Positions 8,176 to 16,919 of a stretch of DNA of 64,000 nucleotides are shown here, piece by piece (positions within the stretch are counted from its first letter, which is position 1; every line of letters begins with the position of its first letter). The position numbers were made by a program, and so were the translations under genes. Below the pieces are notes generated by a model. The model saw nothing but the letters and a program-made list of their open reading frames with translations, was not told the DNA's origin and searched no databases. The DNA is from Paracoccaceae bacterium (GTDB lineage Bacteria > Pseudomonadota > Alphaproteobacteria > Rhodobacterales > Rhodobacteraceae), in NCBI GenBank assembly GCA_020637675.1, contig JACKKD010000001.1, positions 806,001 to 870,000 of the forward strand, given 5' to 3'.

Positions 8176-10259
8176 TTCCCCGCCTCCTTGCGGATCAGGA
8201 ACAGCGTTCCGTCGTCCTGCATCACCGCATCGAAGGGCGAGGTGACAACCGTCGACGTTTCCCGTTCGACGATCACCGCCGGGCCGCTGACGCGCTGCCC
8301 GGCCGAAAGGTTGGTCCGCTCCACGATTCCGGTGTCGAGCAATGCTCCGACCGCCGGATCGAAGACCGCGCGGCGGATGGCAGGGGTCACCCGCTCCGCG
8401 CCCGTCGTGATCTCGTGCCGCGCCGGAGGGGGCCGTTCTTCCTGCGCCTTGACCGAGACGGTCACGATCTCGATCTCCAGCCCCTCAAGCCCGTCTATGG
8501 CACGGCCGAAAAAGCGCGCATAGGCGGTGCGGAAGTCGTCGCGCAACTTCGCGGCATCGGCCGCGCCAAACGGGCGGTCCGGCAGTGGCACCGGGATCTC
8601 CCAGCCCTGGCCGCGATAGCGCATGAAGGCCACGATCTCGCGCTGGATCCTGCGATCGGTGCCGGCGCCGACAAAGCCCTCGGCCGTCGCCGTCAGTCCC
8701 GCGATCAGGGCGTTGAAGGCGTCCGGGTCGAAGCGCGAGAGTCCGATCATGTTCGAGGCCAGTGCCTCGTAGCCAAAGGGAGCGCGCAGGAAGCCGATGG
8801 CCGAACCGACGCCCGCGCCGGGCGGGATCAGGCAACGGTCGATCCCCAGCTTCTCGCAGAGCCGCGCGGCGTGCAAGGGCGCCGCGCCGCCGAAGGCGAT
8901 CATGATGTTGTCGGAGATGTTCTTGCCGTTCTCGACCGCGTGGACACGGGCAGCGTTGGCCATGTTCTCGTCCACCACCTCGCAGATGCCGAAGGCGGCG
9001 GGCAAGGCGGCGAGCGCCAGCCGGTCGCCCACATCCTTCAGGATGGCCGCCCGGGCCTTGTCGGCCGAGAGCCGGATCGCACCGCCCGCGAAATTCTCGG
9101 GGTCGATCTTGCCCAGCACGAGGTCGGCATCGGTGATCGCAGGCCGGTCGCCGCCGCGCTGGTAGCAGGCGGGCCCCGGTTCGGAAGCCGCCGATTCCGG
9201 CCCCGTCTGGATGCGGCCCATGGCATCGACCCAGGCGATGGAGCCACCGCCCGCGCCGATCTCGATCATCTCGATCACCGGGATGGAAATCGGCATCCCC
9301 GACCCCTTGGCAAAGCGGGTCGTCCGGGCGACCTCGAAGGTGCGGGCAGTCTTGGGGGCATAGCCCTCGATCAGGCAGATCTTGGCGGTCGTGCCCCCCA
9401 TGTCGTAGCTGACGACCTTCTCCAGCCCGAACCGCTGCGCGACATCGGCGGCAAAGATCGCGCCCCCCGCTGGCCCACTCTCGACGAGCCGCACCGGGAA
9501 TTCGGCGGCCGTCTCGACGCTGATCAGCCCGCCGCCGGAGTGGATAATGAAGACGGGGCAGCCCGCGCCATGCCCTTTCAGCCGGGTCTGCAAACGGCCG
9601 AGATAGTCGGCCATCTGCGGCCGGACATAGGCATTTGCGCAGACGGTGTTGAACCGCTCGTATTCCCGCATCTGCGGCGAGACTTCCGACGAGATCGAGA
9701 TCGGCAGACCGACCCTGGCCGCGATGATCTCGCGCGCCCGGCGTTCGTGGGCGGGGTTCATGTAGGAATGGATGAAGCCGATCGCCACCGCGCCAAAGCC
9801 CCCGGCCGCGATCCGGTCGGCCAGGGCCGCCAGCGCGGCCTCGTCCAGGGGCGCCAGCTCCTGCCCCTGCGCGCCGATCCGGCCCGCGACGGTGAAGCGG
9901 TCCTCGCGCGGGACCAGGGGCGTCGGCAGCCGCAGGTTCAGGTCGTACTGGTCGAAGCGGCTTTCGGTCCGCATCTCGATCACGTCGCGGAAGCCCTCGG
10001 TCGTGACGAAGGCCGTGCGCGCGCCGCGCCGCTCGATGAGCGCATTGGTGGCCAGCGTCGTGCCGTGGATGACGATGTCGAGGTCGCCGTAGCCCAGCGC
10101 CGCCTCGGCCAGCACTACGTCGATGCCGTCCAGGATCGCCTGTTCCGGCGCGGCGTAGGTGGTCAGCACCTTGGTCGAGTACATCCGGCCGTGTGCTTCC
10201 AGCGCGATGTCGGTGAAGGTGCCGCCGATATCGGCGCCCAATCGGGCCCGCGAAGTCAT
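8172..10259 (-). CDS. Hydantoinase A/oxoprolinase family protein (HyuA-like)
   Basis: A 695-residue HyuA-type ATPase subunit of the ASKHA fold. The phosphate-binding motif DIGGTFTD is at about residues 9-16, and a second nucleotide-binding motif (SYDMGGTTAK) is near mid-protein. The length matches HyuA and acetone-carboxylase-type alpha subunits. I chose the ATG at 10259 because the conserved domain begins there and it gives an ATGA overlap with the ThDP gene; the frame stays open further upstream but inside that gene. HyuA phosphorylates the ring carbonyl or enol of the substrate with ATP and works with HyuB. Candidate substrates are a hydantoin, an oxoproline-like lactam or a ketone. Confidence 0.92.
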   Translation of the reverse strand: MTSRARLGADIGGTFTDIALEAHGRMYSTKVLTTYAAPEQAILDGIDVVLAEAALGYGDLDIVIHGTTLATNALIERRGARTAFVTTEGFRDVIEMRTESRFDQYDLNLRLPTPLVPREDRFTVAGRIGAQGQELAPLDEAALAALADRIAAGGFGAVAIGFIHSYMNPAHERRAREIIAARVGLPISISSEVSPQMREYERFNTVCANAYVRPQMADYLGRLQTRLKGHGAGCPVFIIHSGGGLISVETAAEFPVRLVESGPAGGAIFAADVAQRFGLEKVVSYDMGGTTAKICLIEGYAPKTARTFEVARTTRFAKGSGMPISIPVIEMIEIGAGGGSIAWVDAMGRIQTGPESAASEPGPACYQRGGDRPAITDADLVLGKIDPENFAGGAIRLSADKARAAILKDVGDRLALAALPAAFGICEVVDENMANAARVHAVENGKNISDNIMIAFGGAAPLHAARLCEKLGIDRCLIPPGAGVGSAIGFLRAPFGYEALASNMIGLSRFDPDAFNALIAGLTATAEGFVGAGTDRRIQREIVAFMRYRGQGWEIPVPLPDRPFGAADAAKLRDDFRTAYARFFGRAIDGLEGLEIEIVTVSVKAQEERPPPARHEITTGAERVTPAIRRAVFDPAVGALLDTGIVERTNLSAGQRVSGPAVIVERETSTVVTSPFDAVMQDDGTLFLIRKEAGK

Positions 10260-11923
10260 GTCTTGTCCTTCGCCGCGAGCGCCGCCTCGCGCATCTGGCT
10301 GAGCGTCTGCCGCGGGGTCAGCGCCTCGGGGCTGATGCTCAGGTCCAGCACCGCCCCGCTGCGCGAGGCCAGCGCGCGGGCGAAGGCTGCCGGGAAATCT
10401 TCGGTCCGCTCCACCCGTTCGGCATGGTAGCCATAGGCGCGCGCGAGCATCGTGAAATCCGGATTCTCCAGCGTGGTGCCCGAGACGCGGGCCGGGTAGC
10501 TGCGTTCCTGGTGGGCGCGGATCGTGCCATAGATGCCGTTGTTGAGGACCAGCACGATCGGCTGCGCCCCGGCCTGCATCGCCGTGCCCAGTTCCTGGCA
10601 GTTCATCTGGAAATCGCCGTCGCCCGCGAAGCAGACGACGGTGCGTTCCGGGTGCGCGATCTTTGCCGCGACCGCAGCGGGCAGTCCGTAGCCCATGGCG
10701 CCCGACTGCGGGGCCAGCAGGCGCGCCTTGGGTCCGAACCTGAAGAACTTGTTGGGCCAGACGGTGAAGTTGCCCGCACCGTTGGTCAGGATCGCGTCTT
10801 CGGGCAGGACCTCGCGCAGATGCGCCGTCACCAGCCCCATGTCCACGGGCGAAGGCTGCGGCGGCAGGTCGAAACCCGCTTCCCAGTCCGCCCGGGCCCT
10901 CGCCCGCCATTCGCCCCAGCCACCCCTGACCGGGCGCAGCGCGGCGGCAAAGGCGTTCGGCCCGGCCTGAATGCCAAGGGCCGGTTGATAGACCTTGCCG
11001 ATCTCACGGTCCGAGGCATGGACGTGGATCAGGGTCTGCGCCGGCACCGGAACGGACAGGAGCGTGTAGCCATCCGTCGTCATCTCGCCGAAGCGGACGT
11101 TGAGCGCGAGGATCACGTCCGCCTCGCGGACCTGCCGCTTCACATGTGCGGGCATGCCCACGCCCGCCTCGCCCGCGTAGACGGGTGAATGGTTGTCGAA
11201 CTGGTCCTGATAGCGGAAGGCGGCGATCACCGGAATGTCGCTGGTCTCGGCAAAGGCCTGCAGGTCGGCGCGGCCCGGTTCCGTCCAGTTGCAGCCTCCG
11301 ACAAGGATCATCGGGCGCGCGGCGGCCTTCAGGCGCGCCAGCGCCTCGTCCATCGTGGAGGCAGACGGCGCCGGCTCCGCGATCCGCGCCGGGGCGGTCA
11401 GCGGGACGGCCTCGGTCAGGCTGGTGAGCATGTCCTCCGGCAACGCGATCACAACCGGCCCGGGGCGACCCGTCGTTGCGGTCGTCCAGGCGCGGGCCAG
11501 GAATTCCGGGATGCGCTCCACCCGGTCGATTTCCACCACCCATTTGGCGACGGTCGCGAACATGGCGCGGTAGTCGATTTCCTGAAACGCCTCGCGGCCC
11601 TTCATGTCGGTCCCGACCTGACCGACGAAACAGATCATCGGCGCGGAATCCTGCATCGCGGTATGGATGCCGATCGAGGCGTTCGTCACCCCCGGCCCCC
11701 GCGTCACCATGCAGATGCCCGGCTCACCCGTCAGCTTCCCCCAGGCAGCCGCCATGAAGGCCGCGCCCCCCTCGTTCCGGCAAAGGACGAAGTCGAACCG
11801 CCCCTCGGTGTCGTGCAAGGCGTCCAGCACCGCGAGAAAGCTTTCGCCCGGCACCCCGAAGGCCTTCCGCGCCCCAAGCGCGACAAGGCTGTCCACCAAT
11901 AGCCGACCGCCGTTCCGCATCAT
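10256..11923 (-). CDS. Thiamine pyrophosphate-dependent enzyme, acetolactate synthase-like
   Basis: A 555-residue ThDP enzyme with three domains in order: pyrimidine-binding (FGVPGE near residue 18 and the catalytic glutamate in RNEGGAA), a central Rossmann-like domain, and the PP-binding domain with GDGDFQMN and LNN for magnesium-diphosphate. It belongs to the acetolactate synthase/benzoylformate decarboxylase superfamily and would decarboxylate or ligate a 2-oxo acid. ATGs at 11923 and 11920 both fit the family start; the frame is open to 12025 but that extension (KKNLSIPCPSC) does not look coding. It is the first gene of the catabolic run. No small regulatory subunit is adjacent, arguing against a biosynthetic acetolactate synthase. 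Confidence 0.88.
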   Translation of the reverse strand: MMRNGGRLLVDSLVALGARKAFGVPGESFLAVLDALHDTEGRFDFVLCRNEGGAAFMAAAWGKLTGEPGICMVTRGPGVTNASIGIHTAMQDSAPMICFVGQVGTDMKGREAFQEIDYRAMFATVAKWVVEIDRVERIPEFLARAWTTATTGRPGPVVIALPEDMLTSLTEAVPLTAPARIAEPAPSASTMDEALARLKAAARPMILVGGCNWTEPGRADLQAFAETSDIPVIAAFRYQDQFDNHSPVYAGEAGVGMPAHVKRQVREADVILALNVRFGEMTTDGYTLLSVPVPAQTLIHVHASDREIGKVYQPALGIQAGPNAFAAALRPVRGGWGEWRARARADWEAGFDLPPQPSPVDMGLVTAHLREVLPEDAILTNGAGNFTVWPNKFFRFGPKARLLAPQSGAMGYGLPAAVAAKIAHPERTVVCFAGDGDFQMNCQELGTAMQAGAQPIVLVLNNGIYGTIRAHQERSYPARVSGTTLENPDFTMLARAYGYHAERVERTEDFPAAFARALASRSGAVLDLSISPEALTPRQTLSQMREAALAAKDKT

Positions 11924-11960
11924 GCACAGCCCCGATACCTCGTCCGCGCCCAACTTGGGC

Positions 11961-11981
11961 CTTTCGCTGACAAGGCGAAAG
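11961..11981 (-). promoter_or_regulatory. Seven-base-pair inverted repeat in leader of catabolic run
   Basis: CTTTCGC and GCGAAAG are separated by seven bases, 38-58 bases before the proposed start of the ThDP gene. In RNA it would form a small hairpin; as DNA it could be a protein site. It is short enough to occur by chance, so it is recorded mainly because a stronger repeat lies 15 bases away. Confidence 0.3.
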
Positions 11982-11995
11982 CAAGAAGGACAGGG

Positions 11996-12020
11996 AATCG
12001 ACAAGTTTTTCTTGTCGATT
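11996..12020. promoter_or_regulatory. Perfect 10-5-10 palindrome, candidate operator of catabolic run
   Basis: AATCGACAAG and CTTGTCGATT are perfect inverted copies around a TTTTT loop, 73-97 bases upstream of the ThDP start. The AT-leaning arms contrast with the GC-rich surroundings. There is no run of T after the stem in the direction of transcription, so an operator is more likely than a terminator. The binding protein could be the LysR regulator in this run or an unlinked GntR/TetR-type repressor. Confidence 0.5.
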
Positions 12021-12254
12021 TCCACCCGGGAAAGCGCCCGCGATCATGGGTCCTACCGGGCAAGCCGTGCGCTTCAATTGGGTCATCAGGCGTCTCCGGA
12101 ACGGAGCACGCAGGCTTTCTGCGGTGGCGAACGCCCGAGGCCAGGTCCGGCAACTGGACTGCCGCCCGTGCCGTCGACCGGTCGCGGACCCCGGACCCCG
12201 ACACCCCGCCTTCCAGCGCCGGGATCAGGGCAAGCCCTGCCGCAAGGCGCATCA

Positions 12255-13688
12255 TCAGCCGGCGAAGGTATAGGCCGTCTTGACCGAGGTGTAGAAGTCC
12301 ATGGCCATACGCCCCTGCTCGCGCCCGCCCAGGGACGAAGCCCCGCGCCCGCCGAAGGGCACATGGTAGTCCACCCCAGCAGTCGGCAGGTTCACCATGA
12401 CCATCCCGGCCTTCGATCCGCGGCGGAAGGCGGTGGCGTACTTCAAGGACCCCGTGCAGATGCCCGAGGACAGGCCGTAGGGCGTGTCGTTCGCGACCGC
12501 CAGGGCCTCGTCGAAATCGGCCACGCGGATCACGCTTGCGCAGGGGCCGAAGATTTCCTCTCGGCTGGTCCGCATGTCGTTGCGCGCATTGACGAACAGC
12601 GCCGGCGCCTGGAAACTGCCCGGCCGGTTCAGCCGCTGGCCGCCCACCACCTCGCACCCTTCCTCGCCCGCGAGCCGCACATTGTCGAGGTTGCCCGCGA
12701 GTTGCCCCTCGGACACCACCGGCCCGATCTGCGTTTCCGCCTCCAGCGGATCGCCCAGCCGCAGCGCCCCCATGGCGGCGGCGAGTTTCTCGACGAAGGC
12801 ATCGTGAATACGGTCCTCGACGATCAGCCGCGAGGATGCCGTGCAGCGCTGCCCGGTAGAGAAGAAGGCGCCGTTCAGGCAGGCGTTGACGGCGATATCC
12901 AGATCGGCATCGGCCATCACCACCATCGGGTTCTTGCCGCCCATCTCCAGCTGGACCTTCTTCATCCCCGCCGCGCAGCCCGCCGCGATGCCGCGTCCGA
13001 CCCGTTCGGAGCCGGTGAAGGAGATCGCCGCCACCTCGGGGGTCTGCACCAGCGCCGCCCCGATCTCGGAGCCTCGTCCCATCACGAGGTTGAAGACGCC
13101 GGGCGGGCAACCGGCTTCCTCGAGCACTTCGGCCAGAACATGCGCGCAGCCCGGGGTCAGGTCGGCGGGCTTCATCACCACGGCGTTTCCTGCGGCAAGT
13201 GCGGGCGCGGCCTTCCAGGCCGGAATCGCAATCGGGAAGTTCCAGGGCGTGATCAGGCCGACGACGCCCAGAGGTTCGCGCATCACGTCCACCTCGACAC
13301 CGTCGCGGATCGAGTTCAGCTTTTCGCCGGGGTCGCGCACCGCCTCGCCCGCGTAGAAATGGAAGAGCTGAGCTGCCCGCAACGCCTCGCCCTTCGCCTC
13401 GGCAAGGGTCTTGCCCTCCTCGCGGGCGAGAAGCCGGCCGAGCGCGTCGTTCCGCGCAAGCAGGAGATCACCCGCCCGCCGCAACACGTCCGACCGCAGT
13501 TGCGGAGACCCGCGGCCCCATCCGGGCTGTGCCGCCTTTGCCGCCGCCACCGCCGCCTCGACATCCGCCTGGTTGCCCCGGGCATAAAGACCGATCAGGT
13601 CATCGGGATTGGCCGGACTGCGGTTCTCGCTGGCCTCTGCCGCAGCGCACCACTGGCCGCCGATGAAGTTGCGCTTGATCTCGGACAT
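12255..13688 (-). CDS. Aldehyde dehydrogenase, alpha-ketoglutaric semialdehyde dehydrogenase-like
   Basis: A 477-residue NAD(P)-dependent aldehyde dehydrogenase. Catalytic residues are visible: N150 (TPWNFP), E248 (QLEMGG) and the nucleophile C282 in STGQRCTASSRL. That cysteine-region signature is the one I associate with 2,5-dioxovalerate (ketoglutarate semialdehyde) dehydrogenases of sugar-acid and hydroxyproline breakdown, although succinate-semialdehyde dehydrogenases are related. It is separated from the ThDP gene by 331 bases and so probably has its own transcript. A TPWNF-to-C282 layout without gaps indicates an intact enzyme. The shared theme with the uronate-dehydrogenase-like gene downstream is suggestive only. 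Confidence 0.9.
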   Translation of the reverse strand: MSEIKRNFIGGQWCAAAEASENRSPANPDDLIGLYARGNQADVEAAVAAAKAAQPGWGRGSPQLRSDVLRRAGDLLLARNDALGRLLAREEGKTLAEAKGEALRAAQLFHFYAGEAVRDPGEKLNSIRDGVEVDVMREPLGVVGLITPWNFPIAIPAWKAAPALAAGNAVVMKPADLTPGCAHVLAEVLEEAGCPPGVFNLVMGRGSEIGAALVQTPEVAAISFTGSERVGRGIAAGCAAGMKKVQLEMGGKNPMVVMADADLDIAVNACLNGAFFSTGQRCTASSRLIVEDRIHDAFVEKLAAAMGALRLGDPLEAETQIGPVVSEGQLAGNLDNVRLAGEEGCEVVGGQRLNRPGSFQAPALFVNARNDMRTSREEIFGPCASVIRVADFDEALAVANDTPYGLSSGICTGSLKYATAFRRGSKAGMVMVNLPTAGVDYHVPFGGRGASSLGGREQGRMAMDFYTSVKTAYTFAG

Positions 13689-13922
13689 GGTCGTCTCCTA
13701 CCTGCAGGTCTGTCAGTCAGCATCGTTTCCGGCACTAAGGCCCGGCGAGGAAGACTGTCAATCCGCCAGCCCAGCCGGCTGTCCCGGCCGTTACAACCCC
13801 GCGCGGCCTGTCGGGACGGAAAACCGACGCATGTCAGACGCGGACCTGACGCATCCCGCCCCGCTTTGCGGACAGCGCGGACCCGTGGTACCACCGCCTC
13901 GGACGATCGACCGGGGGGCCCC

Positions 13923-14456
13923 ATGCAGAAGACCGTCAAGGACTACATCCGCACGATTCCCGACTTCCCGCACGAGGGTATCCTCTTTCGCGATGTGACC
14001 ACGCTCTTTGCCGATGCCCGCGGCTTCCGGATGGCGATCGACCAGCTTCTCCACCCCTATGCCGGCGCCCGGATCGACAAGGTCGTGGGGCTGGAGGCAC
14101 GCGGGTTCATCCTTGGCGGGGCGATCGCACACCAGTTGACCAAAGGCTTCGTGCCGATCCGCAAGAAGGGCAAGCTGCCCGGCCGGACCATCGCGCAGGG
14201 CTACACGCTCGAATACGGCGAGGCGGTGATGGAGGTCCACGAGGACGCCATCGCGCCGGGCGAGAAAGTCTTGATTGTCGATGACTTGCTGGCCACGGGC
14301 GGGACCTGCGAGGCGGGCATCAAGCTTTGCGAGCGGCTCGGGGCCGAGGTTGTCGGCTGCGCCTTCGTCGTCGACCTGCCGGAGCTTGGCGGCCGGCGGC
14401 TTCTGGAGCGGCTCGGCATGAAGGTGCATGTCCTATGCGAATTCGAGGGGGCTTAA
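13923..14456 (+). CDS. apt: Adenine phosphoribosyltransferase
   Basis: A 177-residue type I phosphoribosyltransferase. It converts adenine and PRPP to AMP in purine salvage in the cytoplasm. The PRPP-binding signature VLIVDDLLATGGT lies near residues 120-132, and the N-terminal IRTIPDFPxxGILFRD block and EARGF segment are diagnostic of Apt. The frame remains open far upstream, but the ATG at 13923 is where homology begins and gives the usual length. A strong stem-loop follows the stop. Confidence 0.97.
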   Translation: MQKTVKDYIRTIPDFPHEGILFRDVTTLFADARGFRMAIDQLLHPYAGARIDKVVGLEARGFILGGAIAHQLTKGFVPIRKKGKLPGRTIAQGYTLEYGEAVMEVHEDAIAPGEKVLIVDDLLATGGTCEAGIKLCERLGAEVVGCAFVVDLPELGGRRLLERLGMKVHVLCEFEGA

Positions 14457-14535
14457 CCGGCGGGTAAGGAATCGGCGCTAAATCTCTCCTTGCGCCCCTC
14501 GGGGGGCACGTTCGCAACGTGAGTTTCGCGGCTCC

Positions 14536-14573
14536 CGCCCCGCCGGTCCTTCCCCCGGCGGGGCGTTCCTTTT
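14536..14573 (+). terminator. Rho-independent-type terminator after apt
   Basis: An 11-bp perfect stem (CGCCCCGCCGG paired with CCGGCGGGGCG, 14536-14546 and 14555-14565) with an eight-base loop is followed by TTCCTTTT. It lies between convergent apt and the FAD dehydrogenase gene, whose stop codon it touches, so it may serve both strands. Confidence 0.8.
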
Positions 14574-15985
14574 CAGGGCGGGATTACTGCACCGGGGTTC
14601 AGGATGCCAAGGGGATCAAGGGCTTGCTTTATTCTCCGCATGGCCGAAAGTTTCGCCGGATCGCCGTAGCGGGCCAGCTCCGCCGTCTTCAGCCGGCCGA
14701 TCCCATGCTCGGCGCTGATCGAGCCGCCGTGTTCGTGGACAAGGTCGTGGACCGCCCGGGTGACGGCCGGGGCATGGCCGGCCCAGGTGGCCCGGTCTTC
14801 GCCCTGCGGCGGGAAGACGTTGTAATGCAGGTTGCCGTCGCCGAGATGGCCGAAGGCGTTTATGCGGAAGGGGCCGAGGGCGCGCAGGGTTGCGTCGGCG
14901 CGCGGCAGGAAGGCTGCGATTTCCGAGAGCGGCAGCGAGATGTCATGCGATGCGACGGCACCGATCCGGCGGTTCGCCTCGGGGATCCGCTCGCGCAGGT
15001 CCCAGAGCATCTGCCGCTGCGCCCCGCTCGCGGCGAGCACGGCGTCGTCGACGAGCCCTTCGGTGGCTGCCGCCTCGTAGATGTCGCCCAGCACCGTCTC
15101 GGGATCGATTCCCGGCGGCAGGCCAAGCTCCATCAGCACCGACCATTCCGGTCGGCCCGCAAGTGGCTGGCGCACTTCCGGCAGCGCCTCGTCGAGAAAC
15201 CGCAGCCCCTGCCCGCCGATCAGTTCGAAGGTGGATACGGCACCCCCGGTCTTTTCCTGCGCCAGCGCGAGAAGACGTAGCGCCCCGGCCGGGCCGGTCA
15301 CTTCGAGGAACGCCGTCGCCAGGGCGGCAGGGCGCGGGAAGAGCCGGAGCGTGGCGGCGGTGAGGATGCCGAGCGTGCCCTCGGAGCCGACGAGGAGGTC
15401 GGTGACGTCGTAGCCGGTGTTGTCCTTCCGGAGCCGCTTCAGACCATGAAGGATGCTGCCGTCCGCCAGCACCGCCTCCACCCCGAGGCAAAGGGCCCGC
15501 GCGTTGCCATAGCGCAGGACGGCCGTGCCGCCGGCGTTGGTGGCCAGGACGCCCCCCATCCGCGCCGTGCCTTCTGAGGCGAGCGAGAGCGGGAAGAGGA
15601 AGCCTGCCGCCTCGGCCGCCGCCTGGACGTCGGCCAGCGTCATGCCCGCCTCGGCGATCATCAGCCCCTCCTCCGGCCAGATGCCGCGCGAGGCCGCCAT
15701 CCGCTCGAGCGAGAGGATAAGGGGCATCGGTCCCTCGGGCAGGACCTGGCCGAGGACGAGCCCCGTCCCCCCGCCCCAGGGCACGATCCCCACCCGTGCC
15801 GCGGCACAGGCGCGCACGATAGCCGCCACCTGTTCCACGCTGCGGGGACGGGCGAGCAGCGCGGCGGGCGTCACGCCCTTGCCACGCGGCTCCTCGAGGT
15901 ATCCGGGCTCGGCCGGGGAAAGGGTCCCCGCGGGGAGGGCGGCAGCGAGCGCCTCGGCGAAGGCGGTATCGACGGGGTTCAGCAT
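14573..15985 (-). CDS. FAD-binding oxidase, D-lactate/glycolate dehydrogenase (GlcD) family
   Basis: A 470-residue flavoprotein of the VAO/PCMH fold. The FAD-binding 4 domain lies in the first half with the PWGGGTGLVLGQ motif near residue 90, and the FAD-oxidase C-terminal domain follows with NxxGHLGDGNLHYN. It would oxidise a 2-hydroxy acid such as D-lactate or glycolate and pass electrons to quinone. I use the ATG at 15985, where family members start. A GTG at 16042 in the same frame would overlap the preceding stop as GTGA and add 19 residues; neither has a strong ribosome site. Confidence 0.88.
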   Translation of the reverse strand: MLNPVDTAFAEALAAALPAGTLSPAEPGYLEEPRGKGVTPAALLARPRSVEQVAAIVRACAAARVGIVPWGGGTGLVLGQVLPEGPMPLILSLERMAASRGIWPEEGLMIAEAGMTLADVQAAAEAAGFLFPLSLASEGTARMGGVLATNAGGTAVLRYGNARALCLGVEAVLADGSILHGLKRLRKDNTGYDVTDLLVGSEGTLGILTAATLRLFPRPAALATAFLEVTGPAGALRLLALAQEKTGGAVSTFELIGGQGLRFLDEALPEVRQPLAGRPEWSVLMELGLPPGIDPETVLGDIYEAAATEGLVDDAVLAASGAQRQMLWDLRERIPEANRRIGAVASHDISLPLSEIAAFLPRADATLRALGPFRINAFGHLGDGNLHYNVFPPQGEDRATWAGHAPAVTRAVHDLVHEHGGSISAEHGIGRLKTAELARYGDPAKLSAMRRIKQALDPLGILNPGAVIPP

Positions 15986-16038
15986 GGGGCGATGAAGCAC
16001 GCGCCGGATCGCCACCGCAAGGGGGCAGTCGCGCGGCT

Positions 16039-16857
16039 TCACTCAAGCGGGCGTGGTGCGACCGCGATCACCGTCGGCCGCGACGGCAGGGTGGCGAGCG
16101 TAACCTCCACCGCGCTTTCCCTGCGGATCTCGATCACGAAGTCCTCCTCCATCCCGGAGAGGAAGCGCGCGAGGTTCTCCGGACCGAACCAGTGCATCGG
16201 CAGCACGATCGAGGACCGCAGCCTTTTCAGTACCTTGATCATCGTCGGCAGGTCGAGCGTCATGCCGCCATCGACCGGCGCCATGACCACGTCGAGCCGC
16301 CCGAGTGCCGCATATTGCTCCGGCGTCGGCTCGTGATGCAGGTGGCCGAGATGCCCGATGCAGAGACCTGCCGCCTCGAAGACGAAGATCGAGTTGCCGG
16401 CGGGCTCCACCGTGCCGTCAAACCCGCGGATGTCGGTCGGCACGTTGCGCACCAGCATCTCGCCGAGGTCGAGGTGATGGTCGGCCGGCTCCCCGGTATA
16501 GTCCCAGCCCTGCAGGACATGGGGAATGCGCTCGTCGGGCTCGGAGGTCCAGTGGGAGGAATGGGCGTGGTTCATCGTCACGACGTCGGGCACGACATCG
16601 CCCGGACCGAGGCGCCCGGTGTAGTCGGTGGCGACGGACAGGCCGCCGGGCGTCTCGATCAGGAAGGTGGAATGACCGACGTACGAAAGCCGCACCGTCC
16701 CGGCGGGCAGCGGATCGCCCCATTTCGCCTGCCAGATCATGCCGGGCGCGGCCCCGGCGATGGCGATGCAGTGGCTCGGCACGCGACTTTCGGCCAGGGC
16801 GGAGGTCCCCGTGGCGGCGATGCAGGCGGCGAGGGAGACTGCGAGAATCCGGGTCAT
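16039..16857 (-). CDS. Secreted metallo-beta-lactamase-fold hydrolase (UlaG-like)
   Basis: A 272-residue protein beginning with a signal peptide (MTRILAVSLAACIAATGTSALA) and then a metallo-beta-lactamase fold of the UlaG/lactonase-like group. Visible metal-ligand candidates are the HAHSSH stretch (where HxHxDH is usual, with Ser in place of Asp), the later GHLGHLHHE segment and MHWFG near the end. The atypical HxHxSH could mean altered metal binding or loss of activity. Export to the periplasm is predicted. It sits directly before the FAD dehydrogenase gene with a possible GTGA overlap. The function is not known. Confidence 0.83.
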   Translation of the reverse strand: MTRILAVSLAACIAATGTSALAESRVPSHCIAIAGAAPGMIWQAKWGDPLPAGTVRLSYVGHSTFLIETPGGLSVATDYTGRLGPGDVVPDVVTMNHAHSSHWTSEPDERIPHVLQGWDYTGEPADHHLDLGEMLVRNVPTDIRGFDGTVEPAGNSIFVFEAAGLCIGHLGHLHHEPTPEQYAALGRLDVVMAPVDGGMTLDLPTMIKVLKRLRSSIVLPMHWFGPENLARFLSGMEEDFVIEIRRESAVEVTLATLPSRPTVIAVAPRPLE

Positions 16858-16919
16858 TGCGGCGTGAAAGTCTAGCACATCACGGCGTGCTGCCGCTATG
16901 GCACCCCCACGCAGTGCGC

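Larger units (their letters stand above)
11924..12254. other. 331-base gene-free leader between aldehyde dehydrogenase and ThDP gene
   Basis: No convincing gene is seen here on either strand; open frames are short and of shadow composition. The part nearest the ThDP gene carries two inverted repeats listed separately and probably the promoter of the catabolic run. The remainder, about 12025-12254, shows no clear signal and no tRNA-like fold. Confidence 0.6.

Noticed and set aside
8415..10430. 671-codon plus-strand frame antisense to hyuA
   Set aside because: Shadow of a well-supported HyuA gene in GC-rich DNA.
13700..13709. ACCTGCAGGT palindrome before the aldehyde dehydrogenase start
   Set aside because: Ten-base palindromes are expected dozens of times in a window of this size; nothing else supports it.
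11667..13922. Long N-terminal extension of the apt reading frame
   Set aside because: Homology starts at 13923; the extension lies antisense to the ThDP and aldehyde dehydrogenase genes and lacks domain features.
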